13,782 bases of DNA from JBMNSK01 sp050945155 (GTDB taxonomy: Bacteria > Actinomycetota > Coriobacteriia > Coriobacteriales > Eggerthellaceae). The stretch spans positions 1 to 13,782 of the forward strand of contig JBMNSK010000038.1 of the NCBI GenBank assembly GCA_050945155.1, given 5' to 3'. Position 1 is the first letter of the stretch; every line of letters starts with the position of its first letter. This document shows, one piece after another, positions 8,023 through 13,782 of the stretch. The position numbers and the translations under genes were made by a program. The notes beneath the pieces are model-generated. The model was not told the DNA's origin. It saw nothing but the letters and a program-made list of their open reading frames with translations, and did no database searches.

Positions 8023-8962
8023 TTTCGTATTCCTCCTTTAAAGCGGCTCCTGCCTTAGAAATGTCGTACGGTGTCGATTGATAGACGTAGTAATTAAGCC
8101 AGTTGGTATAGAGCAGCTGCGCATGGCTGCGCCAGGTTGATAGCGGCGGTTTAGTTGGGTCATCCCCAGGAAAATAATGTTTGGGAATTGCCGTGTCTAA
8201 ACCTTTTGCCTTGTCGCGCTCATACTCGTCCTTGAGTGTGTTGCGGTCATATTCGGGGTGTCCGAAAACGAAGAAGTTCTTGCTGTCTTTGCTTTTTGCT
8301 ATATAGACGCCTGCCTCATCCGAAACGGCCACAAGCTCTAACTGAGGATGCTTTTCAATATCTTCAGCATGTACACCCGCATACCGAGAATGAGGCGCAT
8401 TGAATTCATCATCGAAGCCACGGACAAGCGGAGAAGAGTGCTTAACAACCCGGTGCTTAAAGACCCCGAATAGCTTCTCGGCTGTTTCATACTTCGGAAT
8501 GCCATACTGGTAGTAAATACCTGCAAGGGCACCCCAGCAAATATGCAGGGTCGAATGAACATGCGTCTTAGACCACTCCATAATTGCACAGAGCTCATCC
8601 CAGTAATCGACATCTTCATAGTTGAGCAGCTCCACAGGCGCCCCCGTAATAATGAGGCCGTCGTAATGTTTATCTTTTATCTGCTCAAATGAGGTATAGA
8701 AGGTCTCAAGATGCTTTTCAGAGACGTGTTGTGCCTCATGACTTACCGTTTGGAGAAGCTCAACTTCAATCTGAAGCGGGGTGTTGGAAAGTTTGCGCAG
8801 AATCTGTGTTTCTGTCGCAATTTTTACCGGCATAAGGTTCAACAAAAGCAGATGAAGTGGTCGAATATCTTGGTGGATAGCCCGATATTCGGTCATTACA
8901 AAAATATTTTCTGCTTCCAATTGAGCGGTAGCGGGAAGTGAGTCGGGAATTCGTATGGGCAT
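8018..8962 (-). CDS. metA: Homoserine O-acetyltransferase of the MetA family
   Basis: Acylates homoserine at the start of methionine synthesis. The start at 8962 gives MPIRIPDSLPA, the standard MetA N-terminus, with AAAGGTGG five bases upstream; a further in-frame ATG at 9004 adds 14 unconserved residues and is rejected. The 314 residues include Lys47, the nucleophile Cys142 (HICWGALAG), and His235/Glu237 (FGHPEYD), at the E. coli positions. Residue 111 is Glu (ITGAPVELLNY), whereas E. coli MetA has Gly there. Published work on Bacillus-type MetA ties Glu111 to acetyl-CoA rather than succinyl-CoA use. This predicts O-acetylhomoserine as product, which fits the adjoining metY. Automatic annotation as succinyltransferase would probably be wrong here. 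Its stop overlaps the metY start. Confidence 0.96.
   Translation of the reverse strand: MPIRIPDSLPATAQLEAENIFVMTEYRAIHQDIRPLHLLLLNLMPVKIATETQILRKLSNTPLQIEVELLQTVSHEAQHVSEKHLETFYTSFEQIKDKHYDGLIITGAPVELLNYEDVDYWDELCAIMEWSKTHVHSTLHICWGALAGIYYQYGIPKYETAEKLFGVFKHRVVKHSSPLVRGFDDEFNAPHSRYAGVHAEDIEKHPQLELVAVSDEAGVYIAKSKDSKNFFVFGHPEYDRNTLKDEYERDKAKGLDTAIPKHYFPGDDPTKPPLSTWRSHAQLLYTNWLNYYVYQSTPYDISKAGAALKEEYEN
8032..8039 (-). promoter_or_regulatory. Strong Shine-Dalgarno deciding the metY start
   Basis: AAAGGAGG lies inside the last codons of metA, nine bases before the ATT proposed to start metY. No ATG, GTG or TTG in the metY frame lies within reach. An out-of-frame GTG at 8018 would need a frameshift to reach the MetY reading frame. 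The site shows that translation is meant to start here. Confidence 0.8.
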
Positions 8963-9112
8963 AGGTACCACCTTTCGTATTGCGTGTTCCATGATAGCGC
9001 CCAAACCGATAACCCGGTCTTTTGTTTTGTCGATAGCTAGTTATGCGCCAGAATGATAACTCGAAGATGCCGTGCTTTCTGATTGTCCGGCAGAAGAGTT
9101 TTCCCACATAAC
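8963..9112. other. Divergent intergenic region between metA and the GH25 gene
   Basis: About 150 bases that must hold the promoters for metA (minus) and the lysozyme (plus). No convincing pair of -35/-10 hexamers, SAM riboswitch or T-box was recognised. TATCAT-like hexamers occur on the minus strand (for example at 8990-8996 and 9052-9057) without a good -35. Confidence 0.3.
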
Positions 9113-9118
9113 AAGGAG
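9113..9118 (+). promoter_or_regulatory. Shine-Dalgarno deciding the GH25 start
   Basis: AAGGAG lies five bases before an ACG codon that opens the GH25 reading frame. The frame is closed by TAA at 9109-9111, so this is the only ribosome site that can serve the full open stretch. The later in-frame TTG (9331) and ATG (9370) have no such site. Confidence 0.6.
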
Positions 9119-9123
9119 TTTTT

Positions 9124-10119
9124 ACGGCACGTTCACCTCAACACAAACGATCAAGACTGACCAACCCCTCTCCGTTTTCTTCCTATAGTCGAAACCGCTA
9201 TGGTCACAGGAAATCCAGAAATCACCGGGCGTGGCAGTCTGGACGAGGATTCGAAGTTTTCCTTTTCGACTTTCGCCGAAATCTTTTTACTGAAACCGGC
9301 TCATCACGCGTTCTCATTCTTGCGGCGCTTTTGCTCATTTTTTCTTTAGTTTGCACCGTGCAAAGCTGCATGAATGCTGAGGCAAGCGGAAATCCGGGAG
9401 GATTTTTTGCACCCGGTAGAAGCGCAGTTCTTACTGATACGATGAATTGGGCAAATCTTGATGAATCCACAAGCCGCTTTGCTTATTACGAAAATGGAGA
9501 AAAGAAATCGCAATTCGGCATCGATGTTTCTGAGCACCAGGGACAAATTGATTGGAACCAGGTCAAAAGTGATGGCGTCGACTTTGTCTATGTGCGCCTC
9601 GGTTACCGCGATGCAAGTGACGGAAGTCTGCAGCTTGATGAAAACTACTGGACCAATATTGAGGGAGCACAAGCAGCAGGAATAGACACGAGCGTTTACT
9701 TCTACTCACAAGCGACCAGCGAAGAAGAAGCCCGTGAGGAGGCACAATTCGTTCTCGATAACCTTCCCTTCGTGAAGCCGAATTATCCCATCGTCTATGA
9801 CCAAGAGCCCTCAAACAACGGCGCAAGCTCTCGTGCAATCAACCTCGATAGTGAAACGTATACCGCGAACGCGCTTGCGTTCTGCTCACGCATCCAAGAG
9901 GCCGGCTACACTCCCATGATTTACTGCAATACCTGGGATATGAGCCAGTACATGAATGCCTCCGAACTTGAAACCTATGATATTTGGCTTGCTCAGTACG
10001 GCGTCTCGCAGCCTCAGGCGAACTTCGATTTCGTCATGTGGCAGTACACAACGGAAGGTAGCGTTGCCGGAATAGACACCGCTGTCGATTTTAATGTTTC
10101 TATTTTGGACCGGAACTAG
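9124..10119 (+). CDS. Membrane-anchored GH25 muramidase (lysozyme), apparent ACG start
   Basis: Glycoside hydrolase family 25, predicted to cut the MurNAc-GlcNAc bond of peptidoglycan on the outer face of the membrane. From the proposed ACG at 9124 the protein has 331 residues: a basic tail rich in Arg, His and Lys (1-62), a hydrophobic anchor (63-80, LILAALLLIFSLV), a linker (83-129) and the catalytic domain (130-331). The domain carries FGIDVSEHQG with Asp134, the YDQEP Asp-x-Glu pair, WLAQYG, MWQY and the terminal AVDFNV, so the active site looks complete. Starting at TTG 9331 would cut the anchor in half and has no ribosome site. A Cys82 (VQSC) is a poor lipobox match. The gene is alone on the plus strand and converges on a small minus-strand frame with a shared CTAG stop. 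The role could be wall remodelling or attack on other bacteria. Confidence 0.9.
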   Translation, partial: TARSPQHKRSRLTNPSPFSSYSRNRYGHRKSRNHRAWQSGRGFEVFLFDFRRNLFTETGSSRVLILAALLLIFSLVCTVQSCMNAEASGNPGGFFAPGRSAVLTDTMNWANLDESTSRFAYYENGEKKSQFGIDVSEHQGQIDWNQVKSDGVDFVYVRLGYRDASDGSLQLDENYWTNIEGAQAAGIDTSVYFYSQATSEEEAREEAQFVLDNLPFVKPNYPIVYDQEPSNNGASSRAINLDSETYTANALAFCSRIQEAGYTPMIYCNTWDMSQYMNASELETYDIWLAQYGVSQPQANFDFVMWQYTTEGSVAGIDTAVDFNVSILDRN

Positions 10120-10187
10120 TCTCTGAACTGACGAGCAACCCAGAAAGCAAGGACGGTGGCGGCGATAACGGCCATAACCATTTCCAT
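10116..10187 (-). CDS. Possible 23-residue membrane peptide
   Basis: A short frame starting MEMVMAVIAATVL, with a hydrophobic middle (residues 4-18) and a charged end (RQFRD), fitting one short transmembrane helix. A very good Shine-Dalgarno, GGAGGGAG, lies about six bases before the ATG at 10187. Its TAG stop is the reverse strand of the same CTAG that stops the GH25 gene. I do not recognise the family; single-helix small proteins include KdpF-like subunits and type I toxin peptides, but no sequence match to either is evident. The basis is the ribosome site plus composition, so a chance frame is possible. Confidence 0.5.
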   Translation of the reverse strand: MEMVMAVIAATVLAFWVARQFRD

Positions 10188-10353
10188 AAGAATCTCCCTC
10201 CGTCGACCTGCTTCGTACTAGTCAATAAACTACCATCGAAATCTCGGTTTGTTCTATGTGAAAATACACGAAAGAATATCCGCTCAATTGTAGAAATCTC
10301 AGCAAATACAGACTAACTGTCGGTTTCCAGTGTTGGGATCTTAAACGATAAGA

Positions 10354-10375
10354 GCCGGGGTACAAAAACCCCGGC
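10354..10375 (-). terminator. GC-rich hairpin, possible terminator
   Basis: A perfect 8-bp stem, GCCGGGGT with ACCCCGGC, closes a 6-base loop. On the minus transcript it is followed by TCTTATCGTTT, moderately U-rich but not a clean tract. It could end the transcript of the guanidino/carbamoyl operon or separate it from the small peptide gene. Confidence 0.4.
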
Positions 10376-10398
10376 CCCTAGCCTGAGAAAATTTTGAC

Positions 10399-10424
10399 TG
10401 ACCCATTCCTTATAGAGAGGGTCA
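10399..10424 (-). terminator. Hairpin followed by AAAATTTT, possible weak terminator
   Basis: TGACCC and GGGTCA pair around a 14-base loop. On the minus strand the stem is followed by GTCAAAATTTTCT, so there is a short U-run but spaced several bases away. Support is weak; it is listed because it is one of a tandem set. Confidence 0.3.
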
Positions 10425-10440
10425 TATCATTGACGAAATT

Positions 10441-10477
10441 GAGCCGGCACCGTAAGCTTGACAAACGGCGCCGGCTC
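10441..10477 (-). repeat. 13-bp inverted repeat downstream of the hydrolase gene
   Basis: 10441-10453 pairs with 10465-10477 around an 11-base loop. Read as minus-strand RNA, the one odd position is a G-U pair, whereas on the plus strand it would be an A-C mismatch. That favours a structure in the operon's transcript. No U-tract follows, so it is more like a 3'-end stabiliser or processing site than an intrinsic terminator. Confidence 0.6.
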
Positions 10478-10622
10478 CTGCAATACGCATAAGCTTCGTT
10501 CCTAAGCTGTGACCTATGTTGTGGACGTCACTGATGGACGAGAATCACGGGGCCGCCGCTGCCCCTTTACTTAGGCTATCCGCTTAGCGCATGCGCGTAT
10601 CACCATACGGTGATTAATCGGC

Positions 10623-11474
10623 CTACCAGCGCTCCAGTGGGAACGTGCTGCAGTGAGGACCGCCGCCGCCCTTAAGAAGCTGCTCAAGATGAGGCTTAAT
10701 AACCTTCAGGCCGCGCTTCTCCATTTCGGAGTTTGCATACTCATTGTTCGCGAAGGAAACAACCTTGTTGTCGCCGATGTTCTGAACGTTGCAGTGATGA
10801 CGATAAACGCCCTCTTGTGGAATGTCGATCAGATCGAAGCCGCGCTTCTCGAGCATTGCCAGGAAGTTATCCGGCATAGCTGCGGTGCAGCACAGAGCAA
10901 TACGATCGCCAACAATGTTGAAGCACATATCGAGGTGGAGGTTATCACGACGGCAGTCAACGCCGTATACCATGTAGCCCTTTTCCTCGAGCTGACGCTT
11001 AACATTGGTGAAGCCATCCCAGTCAGTACGTGCAACTACGCCATGAGCGATGGTGTAAGGATCGAGGAACCAGAAGTCGCCGCCCTCAAATGCACCAGCG
11101 GTACAACGAGCAACAATTGGTACACCAAGTTCCTTCAGCTTTGCTTCGTACTCTGCGGACTCACCGCGACGGCAAGGCTCACGGAATGCACCCATTACAA
11201 CGCCCTCACGAACGGAAGCGCCGAAGTCACGAGAATAAACCTCATAGGGCAGATCAGGCTTAGGATCCATGAGTTCAACTTTAATGCCGTTGTCCTCATA
11301 GGCCTTTACGAGCTCTTCCCACTCACGCTTGTAAGCGGCGAGGTCAGCAGTCTCGCCTTTAGCAATCCACTCTTCGGTAATCACGTTGATTGGCTCGAAG
11401 TGATGATACGTAGGCGGGCACATAATGACGCGCTTCATTGGAGTGAGTGCACTCTCATTGTAAATCTTGGCCAT
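10623..11474 (-). CDS. Guanidino-group hydrolase of the ADI/DDAH/amidinotransferase superfamily
   Basis: A 283-residue cytoplasmic enzyme of the pentein fold that acts on guanidino compounds through a cysteine. Visible active-site parts are RDFG (Asp83), EGGDF (Glu130, Asp133), HLDMCF (His180, Asp182) and GGGGPHCST (Cys275), so the Glu-His-Cys machinery appears intact. The size fits dimethylarginine dimethylaminohydrolase or the hydrolase domain of cyanobacterial ArgZ/AgrE arginine dihydrolase, not ArcA arginine deiminase (about 410) or AguA agmatine deiminase (about 360-370). The product should be a ureido compound such as citrulline, which the carbamoyltransferase of the same operon could split; a carbamate kinase would then be expected outside the window. 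The ATG has AGGAGG six bases upstream. The exact substrate (arginine, methylated arginine or another guanidino acid) cannot be told from sequence. Confidence 0.88.
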   Translation of the reverse strand: MAKIYNESALTPMKRVIMCPPTYHHFEPINVITEEWIAKGETADLAAYKREWEELVKAYEDNGIKVELMDPKPDLPYEVYSRDFGASVREGVVMGAFREPCRRGESAEYEAKLKELGVPIVARCTAGAFEGGDFWFLDPYTIAHGVVARTDWDGFTNVKRQLEEKGYMVYGVDCRRDNLHLDMCFNIVGDRIALCCTAAMPDNFLAMLEKRGFDLIDIPQEGVYRHHCNVQNIGDNKVVSFANNEYANSEMEKRGLKVIKPHLEQLLKGGGGPHCSTFPLERW

Positions 11475-11493
11475 TAGAAACCTCCTTTTTTTG

Positions 11494-11514
11494 AACAGCC
11501 ACCTTCCAGCTGTT
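11494..11514 (-). other. Small hairpin before the hydrolase ribosome site
   Basis: AACAGC and GCTGTT pair around a 9-base loop, ending eight bases before AGGAGG. On the RNA it is followed by A-rich sequence, so it is not a terminator. It may be a processing or stability element in the 88-base gap between permease and hydrolase. Confidence 0.35.
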
Positions 11515-11562
11515 ACTACTAATGTTTTTGTCCTCGTCGATACGGGACTCTAATCTTCAGGC

Positions 11563-13050
11563 TTAAGCTTTCTCGCCCTCAAAGTCGTCGTTTAACTTCT
11601 GCTGCTCTTCAATCTCAGCCCAGAGACGTTCCTGACTTGCACCCTTCGGAACTGACTTATCACGAGCTGCATAGAGAAGCAGGCCGATGATAATCAGAAT
11701 TGCGAGCGTGATGTACTCGACTGGCCACTGAATAGAAGCTGGAGTACCAGGCAAAATCATGAGGCAGAGCAAAACAACAGCAACAACAACACCGAAGTAC
11801 ATAAGGGGCTTGCCGCCTGGGTACTTCGCTGGTCTGCGTAAATCAGGCCATTTCTTCCGTGCAATCATGACGGAGAGCAATGTCGAGCCCCACAAAACGA
11901 TGTATGCAACAGCAGAAACATCAATCAGAGGAACGAACATACCCTGGCCAAGGAACGGAACGATAGCCGCGATAACAGAAACCAAAATAATGCAGTTCGT
12001 CGGGCTCTTATACTTCGGATGCAGTTTCGAGAATGCACGCGGAACTAATCCGATGTCGCCGAGCTGATAAAGCATACGGGTTGCGCCGAAGAACACTGCA
12101 TTGTAAACGCCGATAACACCAAAAACCGAAACGGTAATGAGGAGCGTACCTAATACAGGCAGTCCGATTTGCGTCATAGCATAAGCAAATGGAGCGGTCT
12201 GATCAGTCAGAGTCTGCCAAGGAACCAATCCGGTAGGGATAATCATCGTTAAGATGTACATAATAATGGCGATGAATACTGCCAAAACGAGCATAGCGCC
12301 AATCTTCTTATGAGGAACGCTACGTGATGCTTCCTGAGCACCCTTTGCAACAGTTTCCCAGCCTGCTACCGAGAACGGAAGCATAGCGAGAAGGCTCAAA
12401 GAACCAGTTACGGTGTCTTTAGTCTGCAGAGGCTGCATATTGGCAGGATCAAAATTGAAGATACCGATAATTACGCAGATAAGAGCAAAGCCCGTAACTA
12501 TCGTGGTAATAACGGTACCGAAGTTTGCTGAAAGCTTAGCGCCGCGCCACTGAATGAAGAAAATGACGATAACAAGCAAAAGGCCAATCACAATGACTGG
12601 CAATGTTACCGGTGTATCCATCAATGTATATAGTGGCTGCGCTGACGCAATATCGGGGAACAAATATGAAAGAGTTCTCGAAAGAGCCAAAGCTTCCCAT
12701 GCGCACAAAATAATGTTTACTAAAACGCCGAACCAGCCGACGATAAAGCCAGCAAAACTACCCATCGTGAGGTAGCTGTAAGCCATTTCGCCGCCTGCTA
12801 AAGGCATTTCAGGAGTTGCTTCGTAATAAGCAAGGATTAAAGGCAGCTCAACAATGAAGCAGAGCGCGAATGCAATCAAAGCATTGATTGGACCACCAGC
12901 ACGATCCAGCCAAATACCACTCGTCAAAAGCCATGACGCTCCGAAAATTGCACTCAAGCCCAATCCGAAGAAACCGAGGGTACTAATTGATTTTGCAAGT
13001 TTCACTTCGCCATTACCGTTGCCCTGTGCCTGCTGATTAGTGTTCTCCAT
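11563..13050 (-). CDS. APC superfamily amino acid permease or antiporter
   Basis: A 495-residue inner-membrane transporter with a pattern consistent with 12 helices. The first helix is broken around GASWLLTSGIW (37-47), where APC proteins hold their substrate; GGEMAYSY (86-93) and FSVAGWETVAKGAQEASRSVP (226-246) match the conserved loop of the family. Hydrophobic blocks follow at about 149-167, 177-198, 251-272, 297-325, 353-370, 377-396, 415-433 and 445-461. The start has a strong GGAAGGAGG site about seven bases before the ATG. It lies between a carbamoyltransferase and a guanidino hydrolase on the same strand, so it probably imports the guanidino substrate, perhaps in exchange for the product as ArcD and AguD do. 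Substrate is inferred from context only. The C-terminal tail (464-495) is charged and cytoplasmic. Confidence 0.93.
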   Translation of the reverse strand: MENTNQQAQGNGNGEVKLAKSISTLGFFGLGLSAIFGASWLLTSGIWLDRAGGPINALIAFALCFIVELPLILAYYEATPEMPLAGGEMAYSYLTMGSFAGFIVGWFGVLVNIILCAWEALALSRTLSYLFPDIASAQPLYTLMDTPVTLPVIVIGLLLVIVIFFIQWRGAKLSANFGTVITTIVTGFALICVIIGIFNFDPANMQPLQTKDTVTGSLSLLAMLPFSVAGWETVAKGAQEASRSVPHKKIGAMLVLAVFIAIIMYILTMIIPTGLVPWQTLTDQTAPFAYAMTQIGLPVLGTLLITVSVFGVIGVYNAVFFGATRMLYQLGDIGLVPRAFSKLHPKYKSPTNCIILVSVIAAIVPFLGQGMFVPLIDVSAVAYIVLWGSTLLSVMIARKKWPDLRRPAKYPGGKPLMYFGVVVAVVLLCLMILPGTPASIQWPVEYITLAILIIIGLLLYAARDKSVPKGASQERLWAEIEEQQKLNDDFEGEKA

Positions 13051-13290
13051 CGAAATCCCTCCTTCCGCTTTCCTTACTCATATTTGAATTAACGTGTCCA
13101 AAGGTTCATACTTGAAATTGGCCGTGCATGAGCCCCAGTTCCCATTTCCCGGGGCCCACGCCGCGTCATGTCAAGATTTTTCAATCTCAAAGGCAAACAT
13201 GATGTTTGCATCCCAGGTGGTCGGGTCTTATTGAATCTGCGTGTGATTCATGGCGAAAAGACCCGACCACTCTCATGTAGTAGCTAAAAA
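13051..13290 (-). ncRNA. Structured intergenic RNA between carbamoyltransferase and permease
   Basis: A 240-base gap with three strong hairpins on the minus-strand transcript. A: 13217-13229 with 13258-13270, 13 perfect pairs, enclosing a second stem 13232-13237 with 13245-13250. B: GCAAACAT at 13193-13200 with 13202-13209. C: 13126-13136 with 13151-13161, 11 pairs of which two are G-U in the minus RNA but mismatches on the plus strand. No hairpin is followed by a U-tract. No riboswitch consensus I know was matched. It could be a leader controlling the permease, an internal processing site or a transcript end. Confidence 0.5.
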
Positions 13291-13782
13291 CTAGGAGCGA
13301 ATGCAGGTTGCCAGCAGAATTGCCTTAACAGCATGCATACGATTCTCGCCCTGGTCCCAAATCACTGATTGTGGGCCTTCCTTAACGTCCTCGGTCATAT
13401 CCTCTCCGATGTAACCAGGCAGGCAGTGCATGAAGATTGCATACTTGTCAGCCTTCTTCATAGCAGCAGAGTTAATCTGATAAGGCATCCAGTCCTTAAT
13501 ACGCTGCTCTTTCTGCTCTTCGTTCTCGCCCATGCTGTGCCAAGTGTTGCCATAAACAACGTCAGCATCTTTCAGGGCCTGATCAAAGTTCTGGGTTACT
13601 TCAATCTTGGAGCCGGACTCAGCTGCGAACTCCTGAGCGCGCTTCCAGATAGTAGGATCAACGTCATAACCCTTAGGAGCAGCGATGCTCATATCCATAC
13701 CGAACATTGCAGCGCCGAGCAAGAGAGAATGGCATACGTTGTAAACGTCGCCTGCATAGCAAATCTTGATGCCCTTGAAGCC
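13291..13782 (-). CDS. Ornithine carbamoyltransferase-like protein, N-terminus off the right edge
   Basis: The visible 163 residues are the C-terminal, second-substrate domain of an aspartate/ornithine carbamoyltransferase. CYAGDVYNVCHSLLLGAA matches the GDGNNVAHSLL region, SMGENEEQ is the ornithine-type SMG loop, FMHCLPGYIGEDMT is the HCLP motif, and WDQGENRMHAVKAILLA matches the C-terminal helix. The SMG loop excludes putrescine carbamoyltransferase, which lacks it. Two usual ornithine contacts differ: the Asp before the loop (TDxWxSMG) is Asn here (GNTWHSMG), and the first Asn of GDGNN is Tyr. The downstream permease and guanidino hydrolase suggest catabolic splitting of citrulline or a related ureido acid to carbamoyl phosphate. 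The assignment to the fold is secure; ornithine as substrate is likely but not certain. Confidence 0.9.
   Translation of the reverse strand, partial: GFKGIKICYAGDVYNVCHSLLLGAAMFGMDMSIAAPKGYDVDPTIWKRAQEFAAESGSKIEVTQNFDQALKDADVVYGNTWHSMGENEEQKEQRIKDWMPYQINSAAMKKADKYAIFMHCLPGYIGEDMTEDVKEGPQSVIWDQGENRMHAVKAILLATCIRS

Larger units (their letters stand above)
10188..10622. other. 435-base stretch without a larger gene, rich in hairpins
   Basis: Lies between the guanidino hydrolase stop and the small peptide start, both on the minus strand. It holds at least four inverted repeats: 10354-10375, 10399-10424, 10441-10477 and 10599-10614, plus the 10-base palindrome GCGCATGCGC at 10587-10596. No protein-coding frame with a ribosome site, tRNA or known RNA family was recognised. 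It probably contains the 3' end of the hydrolase transcript and the promoter of the small peptide (a TACAAT box occurs on the minus strand near 10289). Confidence 0.5.

Noticed and set aside
8963..8980. T-box-like AAAGGTGGTACC just before metA
   Set aside because: It resembles part of the T-box consensus but lacks the following GCG, no stem I or specifier loop is seen in the short leader, and it is explained as the metA Shine-Dalgarno.
8963..9004. Upstream ATG at 9004 for MetA
   Set aside because: The ATG at 8962 gives the exact family N-terminus with a good ribosome site.
10530..10550. CTGATG...GAGAA resembling a hammerhead ribozyme core
   Set aside because: The required CGAAA element and flanking stems are absent.
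10653..11477. Long open frame on the plus strand opposite the guanidino hydrolase
   Set aside because: It is a codon-bias shadow: the minus strand has clear family motifs, a ribosome site and a catalytic set, while the plus-strand translation has no recognisable domain.
13170..13176. Perfect TTGACA on the minus strand before the permease
   Set aside because: No -10 box occurs at a suitable distance; the sequence that follows is the GC-rich hairpin.
1..13782. CRISPR arrays, tRNA or rRNA genes, insertion sequences, phage genes
   Set aside because: No regularly spaced repeats, cloverleaf or rRNA sequence, transposase motif or phage protein was seen.

Overview
The window is ordinary chromosomal DNA of about 50% G+C, densely coded, with nearly all genes on the minus strand. 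The mix of genes suggests an anaerobic actinobacterium of the Coriobacteriia (Atopobium/Olsenella/Lancefieldella-like), or less likely a Gram-positive with a similar gene set: a FabK-type enoyl reductase, a four-part acetyl-CoA carboxylase, an acetyl-type MetA with MetY, a membrane-anchored GH25 lysozyme, and a guanidino/carbamoyl catabolic cluster. The taxonomic call is an inference from gene content and was not searched.

Read in the direction of transcription (right to left), the window has three minus-strand blocks. (1) 13782-10623: a carbamoyltransferase (N-terminus off the right edge), a 12-TM APC permease and an ADI/DDAH-superfamily guanidino hydrolase. This looks like an arginine-deiminase-type pathway, but the hydrolase is neither classical ArcA nor AguA, and the carbamoyltransferase has changed substrate contacts. 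A strongly structured RNA segment lies between the first two genes and a run of hairpins follows the last. (2) 8962-5362: metA, metY and a DUF1015 gene, closed by a good intrinsic terminator. MetA has Glu at position 111, which predicts acetyl-CoA use and fits the O-acetylhomoserine sulfhydrylase encoded next to it. (3) 5063-1: acpP, accC, accD, accA, fabK and fabD (running off the left edge), a fatty-acid synthesis operon with overlapping or nearly touching genes from acpP to accA. accB, fabG, fabF and fabZ are not in view.

The only clear plus-strand gene is a GH25 muramidase (9124-10119), divergent from metA. It converges on a possible 23-codon membrane peptide gene on the minus strand, and the two share one CTAG as both stop codons.

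The most unusual feature is translation initiation. metY has no ATG/GTG/TTG in the right place: a strong Shine-Dalgarno leads to an AUU codon overlapping the metA stop. The GH25 gene similarly has a good Shine-Dalgarno leading to ACG, followed by an open basic N-terminal tail and a membrane anchor. accC uses TTG and accD uses GTG. No CRISPR array, tRNA, rRNA, insertion sequence or phage gene was seen. The best candidates for something undescribed are the guanidino/carbamoyl operon with its RNA element, and the non-AUG starts.
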